A stretch of 64,000 nucleotides of DNA from Gallionella sp. (GCA_028687575.1 JAQTZW010000012.1:36246-100245); one strand, 5' to 3'; shown: positions 20,605-29,565, numbered from the stretch's first letter. The notes: generated from the sequence alone by a model not told the origin. Translations and numbers: made by a program.

Positions 20605-21806
20605 TGCCTCTCTTCCACTATCGCGCCATTGATACTTCCGGGAAAGTCGTCAAGGGCGAAACCGACGCCATCAACGAGTTCGACTTGGAATCGCAACTCC
20701 ACAAAAGCGGACTGGATCTGATCAAGTCCAGTCAGGTCAAAGATCGTGCGCACAAGCTCCAGAAGCTGTCGCGGCGCGAATTGATTCATTTCATGTTCCA
20801 ACTGGAAATGCTGTTTCGCGCCGGAGTGCCAATTCAGGCCATTCTGGCCGATCTGCGCGACACCGCAGAAACACCTCAAATCAAGAACTTGTGCGCCAAC
20901 CTTTACGAAAAAATTGATTCTGGCTCTACTATCTCGGAGGCCTTTGCCTCAAATCCCGGCATCTTCCCTGAACTGGTGGTCAATCTGGTGCGCGCCGGCG
21001 AAGCGACCGGCCAACTGCCGGATGTCTTGAAGGAAATCGTCGAGTCGCTCAAATGGCAGGATGAACTTGCCTCCAAGACCAAACAACTGATGATGTACCC
21101 CGCCTTCGTCACCGTGGTGGTTGGCTCTGTCGTAGTCTTTTTAATGATCTATCTGGTGCCGCAGATTATCGGCTTCGTCACCAACATGGGCGGCGAGATA
21201 CCCTTACAGACCAAGGCTCTGCTCTGGGTATCAAGTGCATTCGTCAATTACTGGTGGCTTATTATCCCCGCCCCCTTCGTGCTTGGATTCCTGATGCTCA
21301 TGCTTTCCAAGGTCAATGTGCGTTTCAAACACTTGATGCACGCATCCATGTTGCGCACCCCATACATCGGAGCCATCGTCAAGAAAATCATCCTGGCCCG
21401 CATCAGCGACACACTGGGCCTTACCTATCGAACCGGCATCCCGGTATTGGAAGGGCTAGTGTATTGCAGCAATATCAGCGGAAACGTAGTCGTCAAAGAT
21501 GCTCTGGAGAAGGCGCGGTCCGACATTTCCAACGGCGCGCCAATTAGCCAGGGTTTTGCCTCACAGCGATTATTCCCGTCACTGGTCATTCGCATGATTA
21601 AAGTGGGCGAGGAAACTGGCGATCTGGCCGGCTCGCTGAAAAACATTTCCTACTTTTACAACCGGGACATCAACGATTCGATCAGCCGCATCCAGGCACT
21701 AATCGAGCCCACACTCACCATTGTGCTAGGCATCATTCTGGGCTGGATCATGATGGCCGTGCTGGGTCCGATTTATGACACAATCAGCAAGCTGAAACTG
21801 ACATGA
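20604..21806 (+). CDS. mshG: Pilus assembly inner-membrane platform protein (MshG/PilC/GspF family)
   Basis: This 400-residue polytopic protein carries two T2SSF domains. It begins MPLFHYRAIDTSGKVVKGE, the standard opening. Each domain contains the signature GxxFPxLVVxLVxAGExTGxL, seen as PGIFPELVVNLVRAGEATGQL and QRLFPSLVIRMIKVGEETGDL. Transmembrane helices are visible near residues 170-195, 215-235 and 370-395. It forms the base on which the ATPase and pilins meet. The start overlaps the stop of mshE by one base (TAATG) and its own stop overlaps the next start (ATGA). Confidence 0.93.
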   Translation: MPLFHYRAIDTSGKVVKGETDAINEFDLESQLHKSGLDLIKSSQVKDRAHKLQKLSRRELIHFMFQLEMLFRAGVPIQAILADLRDTAETPQIKNLCANLYEKIDSGSTISEAFASNPGIFPELVVNLVRAGEATGQLPDVLKEIVESLKWQDELASKTKQLMMYPAFVTVVVGSVVVFLMIYLVPQIIGFVTNMGGEIPLQTKALLWVSSAFVNYWWLIIPAPFVLGFLMLMLSKVNVRFKHLMHASMLRTPYIGAIVKKIILARISDTLGLTYRTGIPVLEGLVYCSNISGNVVVKDALEKARSDISNGAPISQGFASQRLFPSLVIRMIKVGEETGDLAGSLKNISYFYNRDINDSISRIQALIEPTLTIVLGIILGWIMMAVLGPIYDTISKLKLT

Positions 21807-23296
21807 AAACCGTCCTGTTCATCAATTCAACGGGGGCGCGATACTTTAGGCGCGTCGAGGGTCTCTGGCGGGAAATTGAAGCACCGGATAGCCGTGAGAA
21901 ACTTTGGGTGGTCGCCAATCTTCCCGAAGAATCGCTTGAGACCTGCGCCTTCCCCTTCCTGATCGGACGCGACCGCAGCAACTTCCTTGAGCGGCGGCTA
22001 AACAACAACTTCCCTCACAGCAAATACCGCAGCGCACCCGTCATTTCTGGCGGCATGCTTAGCTCCGGCACAGCGGTACTCACCGGCCTGACCACCGCTG
22101 ATCTGGTGATCACTCAAATTGAGAATCTAAACATCTCCATCTCGGGTGTCTGGGGGGTAGGCATGTTGCTAACCCTGATGGCCAGGCAACTCAAACTCTC
22201 CAATGTGGTAATCGCCCTGCCGAGCGCCCATCACTTGCGCATTCTGGCAATCAAGGACGGCCTGCCTGCGCTGACGCGCTGTGTGAGACGGTACAGTGAA
22301 GACATTGATAACGGGCAAAGCAGCGATACCAGCGAGATATTGCGCACCCGCCAGCATCTGGAAAATCAACGGGTGTTCGAACATGACAAGTTCCCGCCAG
22401 TACTCTATCTAGGAGAAACCACTGCGCTAAAAACCCAGTTCAATACCGCCGGACTAACACTGCTTCCCTTGCCCGACACACTCTTGCCCCAAGGCGAGTC
22501 GGGCAATCTGCATGCGTTGTTTGAATACGTCATCAAATCGCCCCCCGGCCAGATTGCCCCGCTGCCGATACGCGCCCGCCATCTGGCCGAGACTCTGCGC
22601 AATCTATCCTATTTCGGCATCGGTGCCAGCCTGCTTTCCATCATCCTTTTTGGTCAGGCTGATTTCCGCAAACTGATAGACCTGCACCAGCGCGCACAAA
22701 CCCTGCAAGCTGATTTGCAACTTGCCACAGGCGAACGCAACCACCTGGCTGACAACATCGTCGCAACCGGCAAAAATCCCGCCTTGGTGCGTCAGGCAAC
22801 CCGCTTCGCGGCACTTGAATTGGATAGCGCACCCACTGCAGAAAGCCTCTTCCAACTGGCCGCCACCGCCATTGCCGACCAGCCTCAGGCTCGCATCAAA
22901 ACGCTGTCTTTCCGGTTGCCCAAACCCAACGAGCGCTTCTGCCGCGCGCAAAGCACCGTCGAATTGCCGTTGATCAGCGGAAGCAAACCGGACGATGCCG
23001 GCGTGGATGAAACTTCCGGTTTGCCTGTCCGTCTTGCAGAATTGCAATTCGACGTACTGCTGCCAAGCGACCTTCCTCCTGCCGCGCAGGCCGTGATACG
23101 CAAGCACATATCGTCCACCCTGAACACACTGAAAGGTGTCCAGTTAATGGACGACCCTGCGGCATTTTCACTCATCAACACCCTGAAGGGCGGACTCGGT
23201 ATGGAAAAGCAGGAATCCGAGAACATCTGGTGTATGAGCGTACTCTGGAAACAGCATACCGATACCACACCTGCTGTAGCGAAGGAGCAGCCATGA
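21803..23296 (+). CDS. GspL-like pilus assembly protein: PilM-like cytoplasmic part fused to PilN-like membrane part
   Basis: This 497-residue protein has a soluble N-terminal region of about 270 residues, one transmembrane helix (about 271-290, YFGIGASLLSIILFG), a short coiled coil (LHQRAQTLQADLQLATGERNHL), and a periplasmic C-terminal domain. The N-terminal part has a degenerate actin-like look (FLERRLNNNFPHSKYRSAPVISG) but no clear ATP-binding motifs. The order fits a GspL-type fusion of PilM and PilN functions, an inference from architecture and from position before a PilO-like gene. In MSHA loci this slot is usually filled by MshI-type genes. Overlaps on both sides are ATGA. Confidence 0.6.
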   Translation: MKTVLFINSTGARYFRRVEGLWREIEAPDSREKLWVVANLPEESLETCAFPFLIGRDRSNFLERRLNNNFPHSKYRSAPVISGGMLSSGTAVLTGLTTADLVITQIENLNISISGVWGVGMLLTLMARQLKLSNVVIALPSAHHLRILAIKDGLPALTRCVRRYSEDIDNGQSSDTSEILRTRQHLENQRVFEHDKFPPVLYLGETTALKTQFNTAGLTLLPLPDTLLPQGESGNLHALFEYVIKSPPGQIAPLPIRARHLAETLRNLSYFGIGASLLSIILFGQADFRKLIDLHQRAQTLQADLQLATGERNHLADNIVATGKNPALVRQATRFAALELDSAPTAESLFQLAATAIADQPQARIKTLSFRLPKPNERFCRAQSTVELPLISGSKPDDAGVDETSGLPVRLAELQFDVLLPSDLPPAAQAVIRKHISSTLNTLKGVQLMDDPAAFSLINTLKGGLGMEKQESENIWCMSVLWKQHTDTTPAVAKEQP

Positions 23297-23901
23297 ATGC
23301 CTACCGCGTGGTACTCAAACCTGCCCGTGCGGCACTGATTCTATTTGCGCTGTCAGTCGTGATTGCAATCGCCGTTGTCATCGGCCTCGCCCATTTCCGC
23401 ACGACGCAGGAACAGGCCATCATGCAAACCGAGCAACAATTGACCGACACCCGTGATGAAATCAGGAAACTCACCTATGATCTCGACTCGATCAACCAGC
23501 TTGCCGAAAAATACCAGCGTCTGGCCAGACTGGGGTTGGTCGGCAAGCCCGACCGGGATGCCTGGGTAGAAAATCTGAAGAACCTATACCGCGATACCCG
23601 CCTGCCGCCGACCCTGCGCTACACGCTGGCACCCGCGCAATTGATGAGCACGCAACCCGTGCCAGCCGATGACCCTAAAGCCTATTTGAACAACGTGCTA
23701 TTCCATGACCTAACGCTTGAACTTTCCGCCATCCACGATGTTGAATTTCTTGACTTCATGGGAAAACTCAATCAGGAATGGAATGCCCCCTACCGATTAG
23801 AGACATGCCATATCGCGCGCGAAGTCGCACCAACCAGTGGATTACAGATTCGTTGCGTACTGCAGATTTACTCATTACCAGAACCGGAGAAAACACCTTA
23901 G
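23293..23901 (+). CDS. PilO/MshJ-like pilus alignment protein
   Basis: This 202-residue bitopic protein has a short cytoplasmic tail, one transmembrane helix (about residues 12-35, ALILFALSVVIAIAVVIGLA), a coiled-coil stretch (EQAIMQTEQQLTDTRDEIRKLTYDL) and a small periplasmic domain ending LQIRCVLQIYSLPEP. This matches the form and gene position of PilO/GspM-type proteins that pair with the PilN-like protein upstream. ATG 23293 has a strong AAGGAG site and overlaps the previous stop as ATGA, so the 21-codon-longer frame is rejected. Assigned by architecture rather than by motif. Confidence 0.65.
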   Translation: MNAYRVVLKPARAALILFALSVVIAIAVVIGLAHFRTTQEQAIMQTEQQLTDTRDEIRKLTYDLDSINQLAEKYQRLARLGLVGKPDRDAWVENLKNLYRDTRLPPTLRYTLAPAQLMSTQPVPADDPKAYLNNVLFHDLTLELSAIHDVEFLDFMGKLNQEWNAPYRLETCHIAREVAPTSGLQIRCVLQIYSLPEPEKTP

Positions 23902-23926
23902 CATTCGGATACAGGGAGACAGCATC

Positions 23927-24310
23927 ATGGCAAACAAACCATTCGAAGTTATCAGCGGTGTCATATTACTGGCACTGATGATGAACAATGCGAGCGGTAA
24001 CGCCATCGGCACCGTGTTTTTCTCCCCTGCCGAACGCGCCGCGCTGGTCGCCGCCCGCCAGGGCATCACACAAACCGCCATTTACAGCGTCAATGGCATC
24101 ATCCGCCGTGCGGGTGGTAAAAGCGTGGTGTGGGTCAACGGCAGAGCAGTGAACGAATCCCCGCAGGATGAGATTATCCCCACGCTGAAAATCTCCCGCG
24201 ACCATGTGGAGATAGAAGACAAACCCATCAAGGTAGGCGAATCGCTGGATGTCATCTCCGGCCAGCGCATCCTGCGCCTGCCCGAAAAGGCCGTGCAGGT
24301 GAAGCCGTGA
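23927..24310 (+). CDS. MshK/PilP-like small periplasmic pilus protein
   Basis: This 127-residue protein has a signal peptide (VISGVILLALMMNNASGNA). A small beta-rich domain reads AIYSVNGIIRRAGGKSVVWVNGRAVNE and ends VISGQRILRLPEKAVQVKP. That pattern, the effect of one reading followed by VWVNGR, resembles MshK and the HR domain of PilP/GspC, which link the inner-membrane complex to the secretin. The preferred ATG 23927 has AGGGAGA upstream, 25 bases after the previous gene. The next gene starts at GTG overlapping this stop (GTGA). Confidence 0.6.
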   Translation: MANKPFEVISGVILLALMMNNASGNAIGTVFFSPAERAALVAARQGITQTAIYSVNGIIRRAGGKSVVWVNGRAVNESPQDEIIPTLKISRDHVEIEDKPIKVGESLDVISGQRILRLPEKAVQVKP

Positions 24311-25740
24311 ACCTCAAGTCAGACCAAAAAGGCATCGCACTTTTGGTGTTTGTCACCGTACTGATCACTGCCGCTGCTGCCGTGACGGTCAAGGCGCTCA
24401 ACAGCAACAACAGCAGCCAGATCGCGCGCGACAAGATCACCGCCGCCGCACTGGCACAGGCTAAGGATGCGCTGATCGGTTATGCCATCACTTATCCTGA
24501 CACCCATCCAACCTCCCCGCAAGTGATGGGCTATCTCCCCTGCCCCGACACAGCCGGCACGGCAGAAATCGGCGGAGAAGGGGGTGCCACAGGGAATTGC
24601 GGAACAATGAACACCAACAGCATCGGGCGACTGCCATGGAAAACGCTGAATATCACCCCGTTGCGCGGCGGCGATGGTGAGTGCCTGTGGTACGCAGTAG
24701 CGGGAACATACAAGAACAATCCCAAAACCGGCCTGATGAACTGGGATACCGGCGGACAATTACAGGTTTATGCCGCCAATGGCACGTCAGCTTTGACCAG
24801 TACCGACAATCAGGCTGTGGCAGTGATCTTTGCGCCGGGTCCGGTCACCCCAGGACAGAGCCGCACAGGCACGGCTGCCCCTATGTGCGGCGGCAATTAC
24901 ACCGTCAGCAATTACCTCGACCGTAGCAATTGTCCCGGCGCGAGTTGCCGGGACAACACCTCCGCCAGCGGGCCTTTCTACACAGGGCCCATCCTTGACA
25001 GCACCGGCAACCCCCTGCTGAATGACAGGCTCGCTTTCATCACCCAGCAGGACATCTGGAATGCCATCAAAAGACGCCAGGACTTCCTCGGCACGCTGGA
25101 CACCATGACCCGGCGCACCGCCGAATGCATCGCTAAATTTGGCACTACCAACAATGACCCCGCCAACAAGAGCATGCCTTGGCCAGCCGCACTCGCCCTT
25201 TCCGACTATACCGACAACACCCGCTATAACGATGTTGACGGGCTGCTTGCCGGACGTGTTCCCTACAAGGTCAATACCGCGCGCGGCCAAACCGGAAACA
25301 CCATTCCCAGCCTTTATTACCTGCTGAAAGACGACAATCCAAGCGGGTCGGCCTATTGCGCAAGCGGCTGGGGCAATGTTTATCCTTGGTGGGATAACTG
25401 GAAAGATCACCTGTTCTATGCCATCAGCGAAAGATACCGCCCATCCTCCTCGCCCACCACTGCCTGCTCCAGCGGACATTGCGTAAATGTGAACAGCGGC
25501 GGGAATTACGCCGCCGTGGTGATCTTTGCCGGGGAAAGACTCGCCAGCCAGATACGCACCGACAAGAGCATCGTCTCGGCCTATCTGGAAGGCCGCAATG
25601 CCGCCAACGTCGGTTCTGCCCACCCCAACGGGCACGAGAATTACCAGTCCGAAGACGCCAGCAGCACATTCAACGACATCGTCTATTGCATCAGGGAAGA
25701 CCTGTCGGTGGTAAAGGGAACGGCTACAGGATGCCCATGA
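24307..25740 (+). CDS. Large prepilin-like protein of the pilus locus, possible tip component
   Basis: This 477-residue protein has a short charged leader, then a hydrophobic N-terminal helix, GIALLVFVTVLITAAAAVTV. It is type IV prepilin-like but lacks the glutamate at mature position 5, as in GspK or PilX-like minor pilins. The body is large and rich in glycine, asparagine and cysteine: CPDTAGTAEIGGEG, MCGGNYTVSNYLDRSNCPGASC, CSSGHCVNVNSGG and a final CP. Minor pilins without Glu5 usually sit at the tip and can carry adhesive domains, so a tip role is a reasonable inference. Start GTG 24307 and stop both overlap neighbours. Confidence 0.65.
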   Translation: MNLKSDQKGIALLVFVTVLITAAAAVTVKALNSNNSSQIARDKITAAALAQAKDALIGYAITYPDTHPTSPQVMGYLPCPDTAGTAEIGGEGGATGNCGTMNTNSIGRLPWKTLNITPLRGGDGECLWYAVAGTYKNNPKTGLMNWDTGGQLQVYAANGTSALTSTDNQAVAVIFAPGPVTPGQSRTGTAAPMCGGNYTVSNYLDRSNCPGASCRDNTSASGPFYTGPILDSTGNPLLNDRLAFITQQDIWNAIKRRQDFLGTLDTMTRRTAECIAKFGTTNNDPANKSMPWPAALALSDYTDNTRYNDVDGLLAGRVPYKVNTARGQTGNTIPSLYYLLKDDNPSGSAYCASGWGNVYPWWDNWKDHLFYAISERYRPSSSPTTACSSGHCVNVNSGGNYAAVVIFAGERLASQIRTDKSIVSAYLEGRNAANVGSAHPNGHENYQSEDASSTFNDIVYCIREDLSVVKGTATGCP

Positions 25741-26501
25741 CAGGGATGACAGACATGAAATCACGCCCACAAACCGGATTCACCCTCGTCGAAATGGCCA
25801 TCGTGCTGGCCGTCATCAGCCTAATACTCGGCGCTACGCTAACGGTATTGACCGCCCTACAAGAGCAGCGGAATATCGAAGACACCAAGAGTAGTCTGGA
25901 AGCGGCCAAAGACGCATTGCTTGGTTTTGCGGTTACCAATGGACGCCTGCCATGCCCCGCATCCAGCACATCCAACGGTATTGAAGATCCCGTCGGCGGC
26001 ACGACCTCACTGATTTCCTGCACCCATCCCTATGATGGCTTCCTCCCTGCTGCAACGCTAGGCTTACCGAATGTAGATGACCATGGCTATCTTCAGGACG
26101 CATGGCATATTGCTGCCAACCGCGTCCGCTATGCCGTGACCATCGCCAATACCCGCGCCGCCACCACCACCGACGGAATCAAGACACTTGGCATGGGCAG
26201 TTTTACGCCAAACTTATACGTCTGTGACACTGCCAGCGGAATCACTTCTTCAAGCTGCGGAACTGCCACCACACTGACCAGCCAGGCCGTTGCCATCATC
26301 TATACATTGGGGCCCAATGCACCCAATGGCGGAACGGGCACCGACGAAGCCGCCAACCTGAACGCTGACCCCGTATTCGTCAGCCATACCGTTGCTTATG
26401 CCAAGGACTCACCTGCCAATGGAGAGTTTGACGATCAACTGCTCTGGCTCTCTCCCTACACTCTGTTCAACCGCATGGTTCAAGCGGGCAAACTTCCATG
26501 A
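25737..26501 (+). CDS. Type IV prepilin-like minor pilin
   Basis: This 254-residue protein has a classical prepilin cleavage site, QTG followed by FTLVEMAIVLAVI, and an invariant glutamate at mature position 5. The body includes ALLGFAVTNGRLPCPAS, a phrase also echoed in the preceding large prepilin (ALIGYAITYP...LPCPD), so the two are related. Possible starts are ATG 25731, 25737, 25746 and 25755. ATG 25737 is listed because it gives the ATGA overlap seen throughout the operon, but 25755 gives the shortest leader and may be the real one. The stop overlaps the response regulator start. Confidence 0.8.
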   Translation: MTGMTDMKSRPQTGFTLVEMAIVLAVISLILGATLTVLTALQEQRNIEDTKSSLEAAKDALLGFAVTNGRLPCPASSTSNGIEDPVGGTTSLISCTHPYDGFLPAATLGLPNVDDHGYLQDAWHIAANRVRYAVTIANTRAATTTDGIKTLGMGSFTPNLYVCDTASGITSSSCGTATTLTSQAVAIIYTLGPNAPNGGTGTDEAANLNADPVFVSHTVAYAKDSPANGEFDDQLLWLSPYTLFNRMVQAGKLP

Positions 26502-27148
26502 GCGCACAACACCATCAGACAGGCAGTTCGCCTGAGGCAGCGGAATGCGCCGCACTGTCTTTGCTCATCGTCGAAGACGACCAATCGCTTGCCAGCTATC
26601 TAGCCGAAGTCATGAAAGCGGAAGGCTATCAAGTGGTCTGCGCGCACAGCCGGCATGAAGCGCTATCCATCAGGCCGCAACCCCTACTGGCGCTGGTTGA
26701 TCTGGGCCTGCCTCCAGCCGAAAACCGTATCACCGAAGGCATGTTCCTGCTCGATGCGCTGCTGGCCCATGACCCGCACAGCAAGATCATCGTCATCACC
26801 GGGCAGGATGAGGAAGCCGCCGCGTTCGAGGCGGTGCGCCGGGGCGCGTTCGACTTTCTCTGCAAACCCGCGGCCATGTCGGACATCAAGGCCGCCGTCA
26901 AACGCGCCGGCCTGTTCCTACACCATGAAGAACACTTGAGCGAGACCGGCGAAGCCCGCCTGCACCTCACCGTAAAACTGGCCAACGGCCCCAAGGACAC
27001 AGCCTGCGCGGTCGAAGAACAAGTAGTGCGCTCCGCCGTGGCAGATGCGCACGGCAATGTCACCGAAGCCGCGCGTCGGCTGGGGCTGGGGCGTGAACAC
27101 CTGTATTACTACCTGAAAAAATACGGCATCCAGCCAGACCGTGCTTAG
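26498..27148 (+). CDS. RegA/PrrA-type response regulator (receiver plus Fis-like HTH)
   Basis: This 216-residue protein has a receiver domain (about residues 20-140) with acidic pair EDD, phosphorylatable aspartate at about residue 68 (ALVDLGLPP) and conserved lysine (FLCKPAAM). The C-terminal Fis-type helix-turn-helix is VTEAARRLGLGREHLYYYLKKYGI. There is no AAA+ domain between them, so it cannot be a sigma-54 activator; the layout is that of RegA/PrrA/ActR regulators. Its ATG overlaps the minor pilin stop (ATGA), coupling regulation to pilus assembly genes. The kinase gene follows by 65 bases. Confidence 0.9.
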   Translation: MSAQHHQTGSSPEAAECAALSLLIVEDDQSLASYLAEVMKAEGYQVVCAHSRHEALSIRPQPLLALVDLGLPPAENRITEGMFLLDALLAHDPHSKIIVITGQDEEAAAFEAVRRGAFDFLCKPAAMSDIKAAVKRAGLFLHHEEHLSETGEARLHLTVKLANGPKDTACAVEEQVVRSAVADAHGNVTEAARRLGLGREHLYYYLKKYGIQPDRA

Positions 27149-27213
27149 CCGGATACCGGCACACGCAGGGAGCAACAAGGAATTGGACTAAACAACAGAT
27201 TAGAAGCGCCGCC

Positions 27214-28314
27214 ATGACACTTTACGCCAGCCTGCCATTGCTGTTTGTCGCCACGGGGCTGGTGCTGCTCTCAGCGGTAACTTATCTGGCGCGGCTGTTC
27301 CGCCGCCACCGACGCGCCATCAGCGCGCTGCTGGAACTGGCCCAGAGCAACCTTGATCCGCTGCAACTCCCGGCAGCCGGATGGCCTGCGCTGGCTAGCG
27401 GCGGCATCAAGCGCATGGAATTCTCCGGCAACTGGTTCGGGCAACCGGTGCAGAACATATTCGGCGCACCGCCCGAAGAGTGCGCCCCGAACACCTTCTC
27501 CTTCAGCGTCATCTCGGACGGCGACATCCATCTCGATTTTTGCTGCTATTCCCATAACAGCCGTGGCGAATCGCGCCTGCTGGCCGAACATCTTTCCGGT
27601 GTCTTCCATCTGCTGCTGGAGACCGCCGTGCACAGCAGGATGGAATCCCTGTCCGCAGCCCTGGCCGAACAGGTGCGTCTGATGCTGTACCTGCAACACG
27701 ATCTGCGCAACCTGGCGCAATGGGTAGAGTGGCTGGCAGCCGATTTTGATGCCGCCCAGGACGACCACGAATTGCTGGCAATCGCGCTGCGCCTGCGCAC
27801 CAGTTCGCCACACGCCGCCACCCGCGCCCAGCGCATCCTCGATGTCATCTGCAAACCGCCCGACTCCGTACCAGCGGTAGAGCATCCGGTTCGTCTCAAC
27901 GAAGTCATCCGCCAGGCCGCCGAACACGCCGGCATCGCCGTCACGTTGCACGACGACCGACCCGATCAGGAAGTCAGCGTGTGGCTGCACCGCGAACTGC
28001 TCAACCGCACGCTGGACAACCTTTTCACTCACGCCGCGCCACTGTTGCGATCGCAACCGGACATGACCATCTCGGTCAACATCGCCCACCAGACAGACAA
28101 AGTGGCGGTCAGTATCGAGATGCCATGCCTTGCCGAGACGGTGAGATTGCCGCCGGAAAGACTATTCGAACCGTTCGCCAGCGGTCACCCCGGCGGACTG
28201 GGTCTGGGGCTCTATCTGGCCCGCAAAACTTTGGCCGAGGCAGGCGGCGAACTACTGGCCGAAGTGCGCGAACAGCATATTTGCTTCCTGCTGACACTCC
28301 CTGCCGCACTGTAA
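27214..28314 (+). CDS. Membrane-anchored sensor histidine kinase
   Basis: This 366-residue protein has one N-terminal transmembrane helix (about residues 4-26), a cytoplasmic region without a recognised sensor domain, then kinase motifs. The H-box is LQHDLRNLAQW, with the histidine near residue 161. The N-box is LLNRTLDNLFTHA, and the G-box is GGLGLGLYLARKTLAEAGG. FEPF precedes the G-box, as in HisKA-type kinases. With the adjacent response regulator it forms a two-component pair inside the pilus locus. Its stop codon lies within the conserved element that precedes the first pilin gene. Confidence 0.88.
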   Translation: MTLYASLPLLFVATGLVLLSAVTYLARLFRRHRRAISALLELAQSNLDPLQLPAAGWPALASGGIKRMEFSGNWFGQPVQNIFGAPPEECAPNTFSFSVISDGDIHLDFCCYSHNSRGESRLLAEHLSGVFHLLLETAVHSRMESLSAALAEQVRLMLYLQHDLRNLAQWVEWLAADFDAAQDDHELLAIALRLRTSSPHAATRAQRILDVICKPPDSVPAVEHPVRLNEVIRQAAEHAGIAVTLHDDRPDQEVSVWLHRELLNRTLDNLFTHAAPLLRSQPDMTISVNIAHQTDKVAVSIEMPCLAETVRLPPERLFEPFASGHPGGLGLGLYLARKTLAEAGGELLAEVREQHICFLLTLPAAL

Positions 28315-28404
28315 AACTTCTTTACTTCACCAAATTTCCCGCAACCCTTACATTCCGAACCGTACCACCTTCACGTTAATTCAAACTTTTTCAAGGAGAA
28401 TATC
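28311..28404 (+). promoter_or_regulatory. Conserved pilin upstream element, copy 1
   Basis: GTAAAACTTCTTTACTTC at 28311-28328 is repeated exactly upstream of the second pilin gene. Twelve variable bases later comes GCAACCCTTACATT (28341-28354), also matched in copy 2. Near the start codon CAAGGAGAATATC gives a strong ribosome-binding site, again shared. TACATT is a plausible -10; the 18-base block would overlap or lie just upstream of the -35 position, where an activator might bind. The element begins inside the stop codon of the kinase gene. Confidence 0.7.
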
Positions 28405-29094
28405 ATGTGGAAATACAATAAATTACAAAAAGACCAGGCGGGCTTCACACTGGTCGAACTGGCCATCGTGCTGGTGATCGTCGGGTTGATACTGGCTGCC
28501 GTGCTGAAAGGTCAGGAAATGATCGTAAGCAGCAGGGTTAAAAGCGTAGAAAATGACTTTAAGGGCGTCACTACCGCCTATTACGCCTACATGGATCGCT
28601 ACAAGGCACTTCCAGGCGATGACGCTAATGCAGCGGCACACGCTGGCACGGGCGCAAAAAATGGTGATGGAGATGGCTTTATCTCGGGACTTTTTTCTAC
28701 AACAGGATCAACCTTGGCTAGCGATGCCAATGCCGAAAGTGAAAAATTCTGGCAACACGCCCGTATGGCAGGTTTCCTGACAGGAAGCGCCACAGCAACT
28801 TTGGCTCCCCCTCCCAACAACGCTGTGGGTGGCGTATTAGGTGTCCAGTCACAAATTACTGCGACTGGCGGTTCAACCTTCGGCATGACAGGTAATGTGG
28901 TTTGCGCCAGCAATATTCCCGTAAAAATCGCACAGGCCGTTGACATTCAAATGGATGATGGCGATAGCACTACAGGCACAATCAGAGCGGGTGCAGCAGC
29001 GACTACAGCCACCACCGCCGCGACTTCAGCAGCTTATACTGCCAGCACAGCGCCCACAGCAGATACAGCGCACACCCTTTGCATGAAAATCTAA
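28405..29094 (+). CDS. Type IV pilin, MSHA-like, paralogue 1
   Basis: This 229-residue prepilin has leader MWKYNKLQKDQAG, then FTLVELAIVLVIVGLILAAVLKGQEMI, the classic N-terminus with Glu5. The body carries DFKGVTTAYYAYMDRYKALPGDD, which is characteristic of MSHA-type pilins. Only two cysteines are seen (VVCASN and LCMKI near the C-terminus), suited to one disulfide loop. The stretch before the C-terminus is a low-complexity alanine/threonine run. It is preceded by the conserved element at 28311 and followed by an intrinsic terminator, so it may be expressed separately from the biogenesis genes as a major pilin. Confidence 0.88.
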   Translation: MWKYNKLQKDQAGFTLVELAIVLVIVGLILAAVLKGQEMIVSSRVKSVENDFKGVTTAYYAYMDRYKALPGDDANAAAHAGTGAKNGDGDGFISGLFSTTGSTLASDANAESEKFWQHARMAGFLTGSATATLAPPPNNAVGGVLGVQSQITATGGSTFGMTGNVVCASNIPVKIAQAVDIQMDDGDSTTGTIRAGAAATTATTAATSAAYTASTAPTADTAHTLCMKI

Positions 29095-29116
29095 CGCCGC
29101 CTTACTATTAACTAAT

Positions 29117-29136
29117 AACCCGCTTCGGCGGGTTTT
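29117..29136 (+). terminator. Intrinsic terminator after pilin 1
   Basis: AACCCGC (29117-29123), loop TTCG, GCGGGTT (29128-29134) followed by TT. The UUCG tetraloop makes the stem very stable; the T-run is short. Confidence 0.85.
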
Positions 29137-29172
29137 AACTTTCTGAATTCAGACTTAAATTTCAAAGCGGGA

Positions 29173-29565
29173 TCATTTAATCTGGATAATTTGATTAAGC
29201 CGATCACACACATCTGCGAACAGCGTATCGTTCAATTTACCCAAGGGATGCGACGACGCACCGCGCATCCGCCAGTCAAATGATTTTGGCTGATGGCAAA
29301 GTACATAACTGGTTTTCTTGACATCGGCTTGCACTTTTTTCACCTGCCCCACCGCGACAGCAAAAGGATTATCGGCGTTGTAGGCCGCTGTCGTCATGGG
29401 CAAACCGATCACCAGCGAAGTCTTATCGTTGAAAATCCCGGGAGACAACACCAAAAAGGGATGCACGTCGCGCATCTCCTGACCTATTTGGGGGTTGCAA
29501 TCTATCCAGATAATGTCCTGGCGCTCAGGGATCCAGATGGATTTAACCGCGCGTAACTTCACCAT
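29173..29565 (-). CDS. MazF/PemK-family toxin
   Basis: This 130-residue protein with IWIPERQDIIWIDCNPQIGQEMRDVHPFLVLSPGIFNDKTSLVIGLPMTT shows the family pattern: GDI-like opening, the arginine/histidine pair, then the LV.GLPMT strand. MazF-type toxins cleave RNA. Its ATG at 29565 overlaps the antitoxin stop (ATGGTGA), the usual antitoxin-first layout. It is encoded on the strand opposite to the pilin genes, between the two of them. All core elements look intact, so it may be functional. Confidence 0.85.
   Translation of the reverse strand: MVKLRAVKSIWIPERQDIIWIDCNPQIGQEMRDVHPFLVLSPGIFNDKTSLVIGLPMTTAAYNADNPFAVAVGQVKKVQADVKKTSYVLCHQPKSFDWRMRGASSHPLGKLNDTLFADVCDRLNQIIQIK

Noticed and set aside
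24787..25770. 327-residue open frame on the minus strand
   Set aside because: Antisense to the large prepilin gene, which is embedded in a coupled operon with correct overlaps.
26498..27148. Response regulator as a sigma-54 (NtrC-type) activator
   Set aside because: The Fis-type helix-turn-helix is present but the AAA+ domain with its GAFTGA loop is absent, so sigma-54 activation is ruled out.
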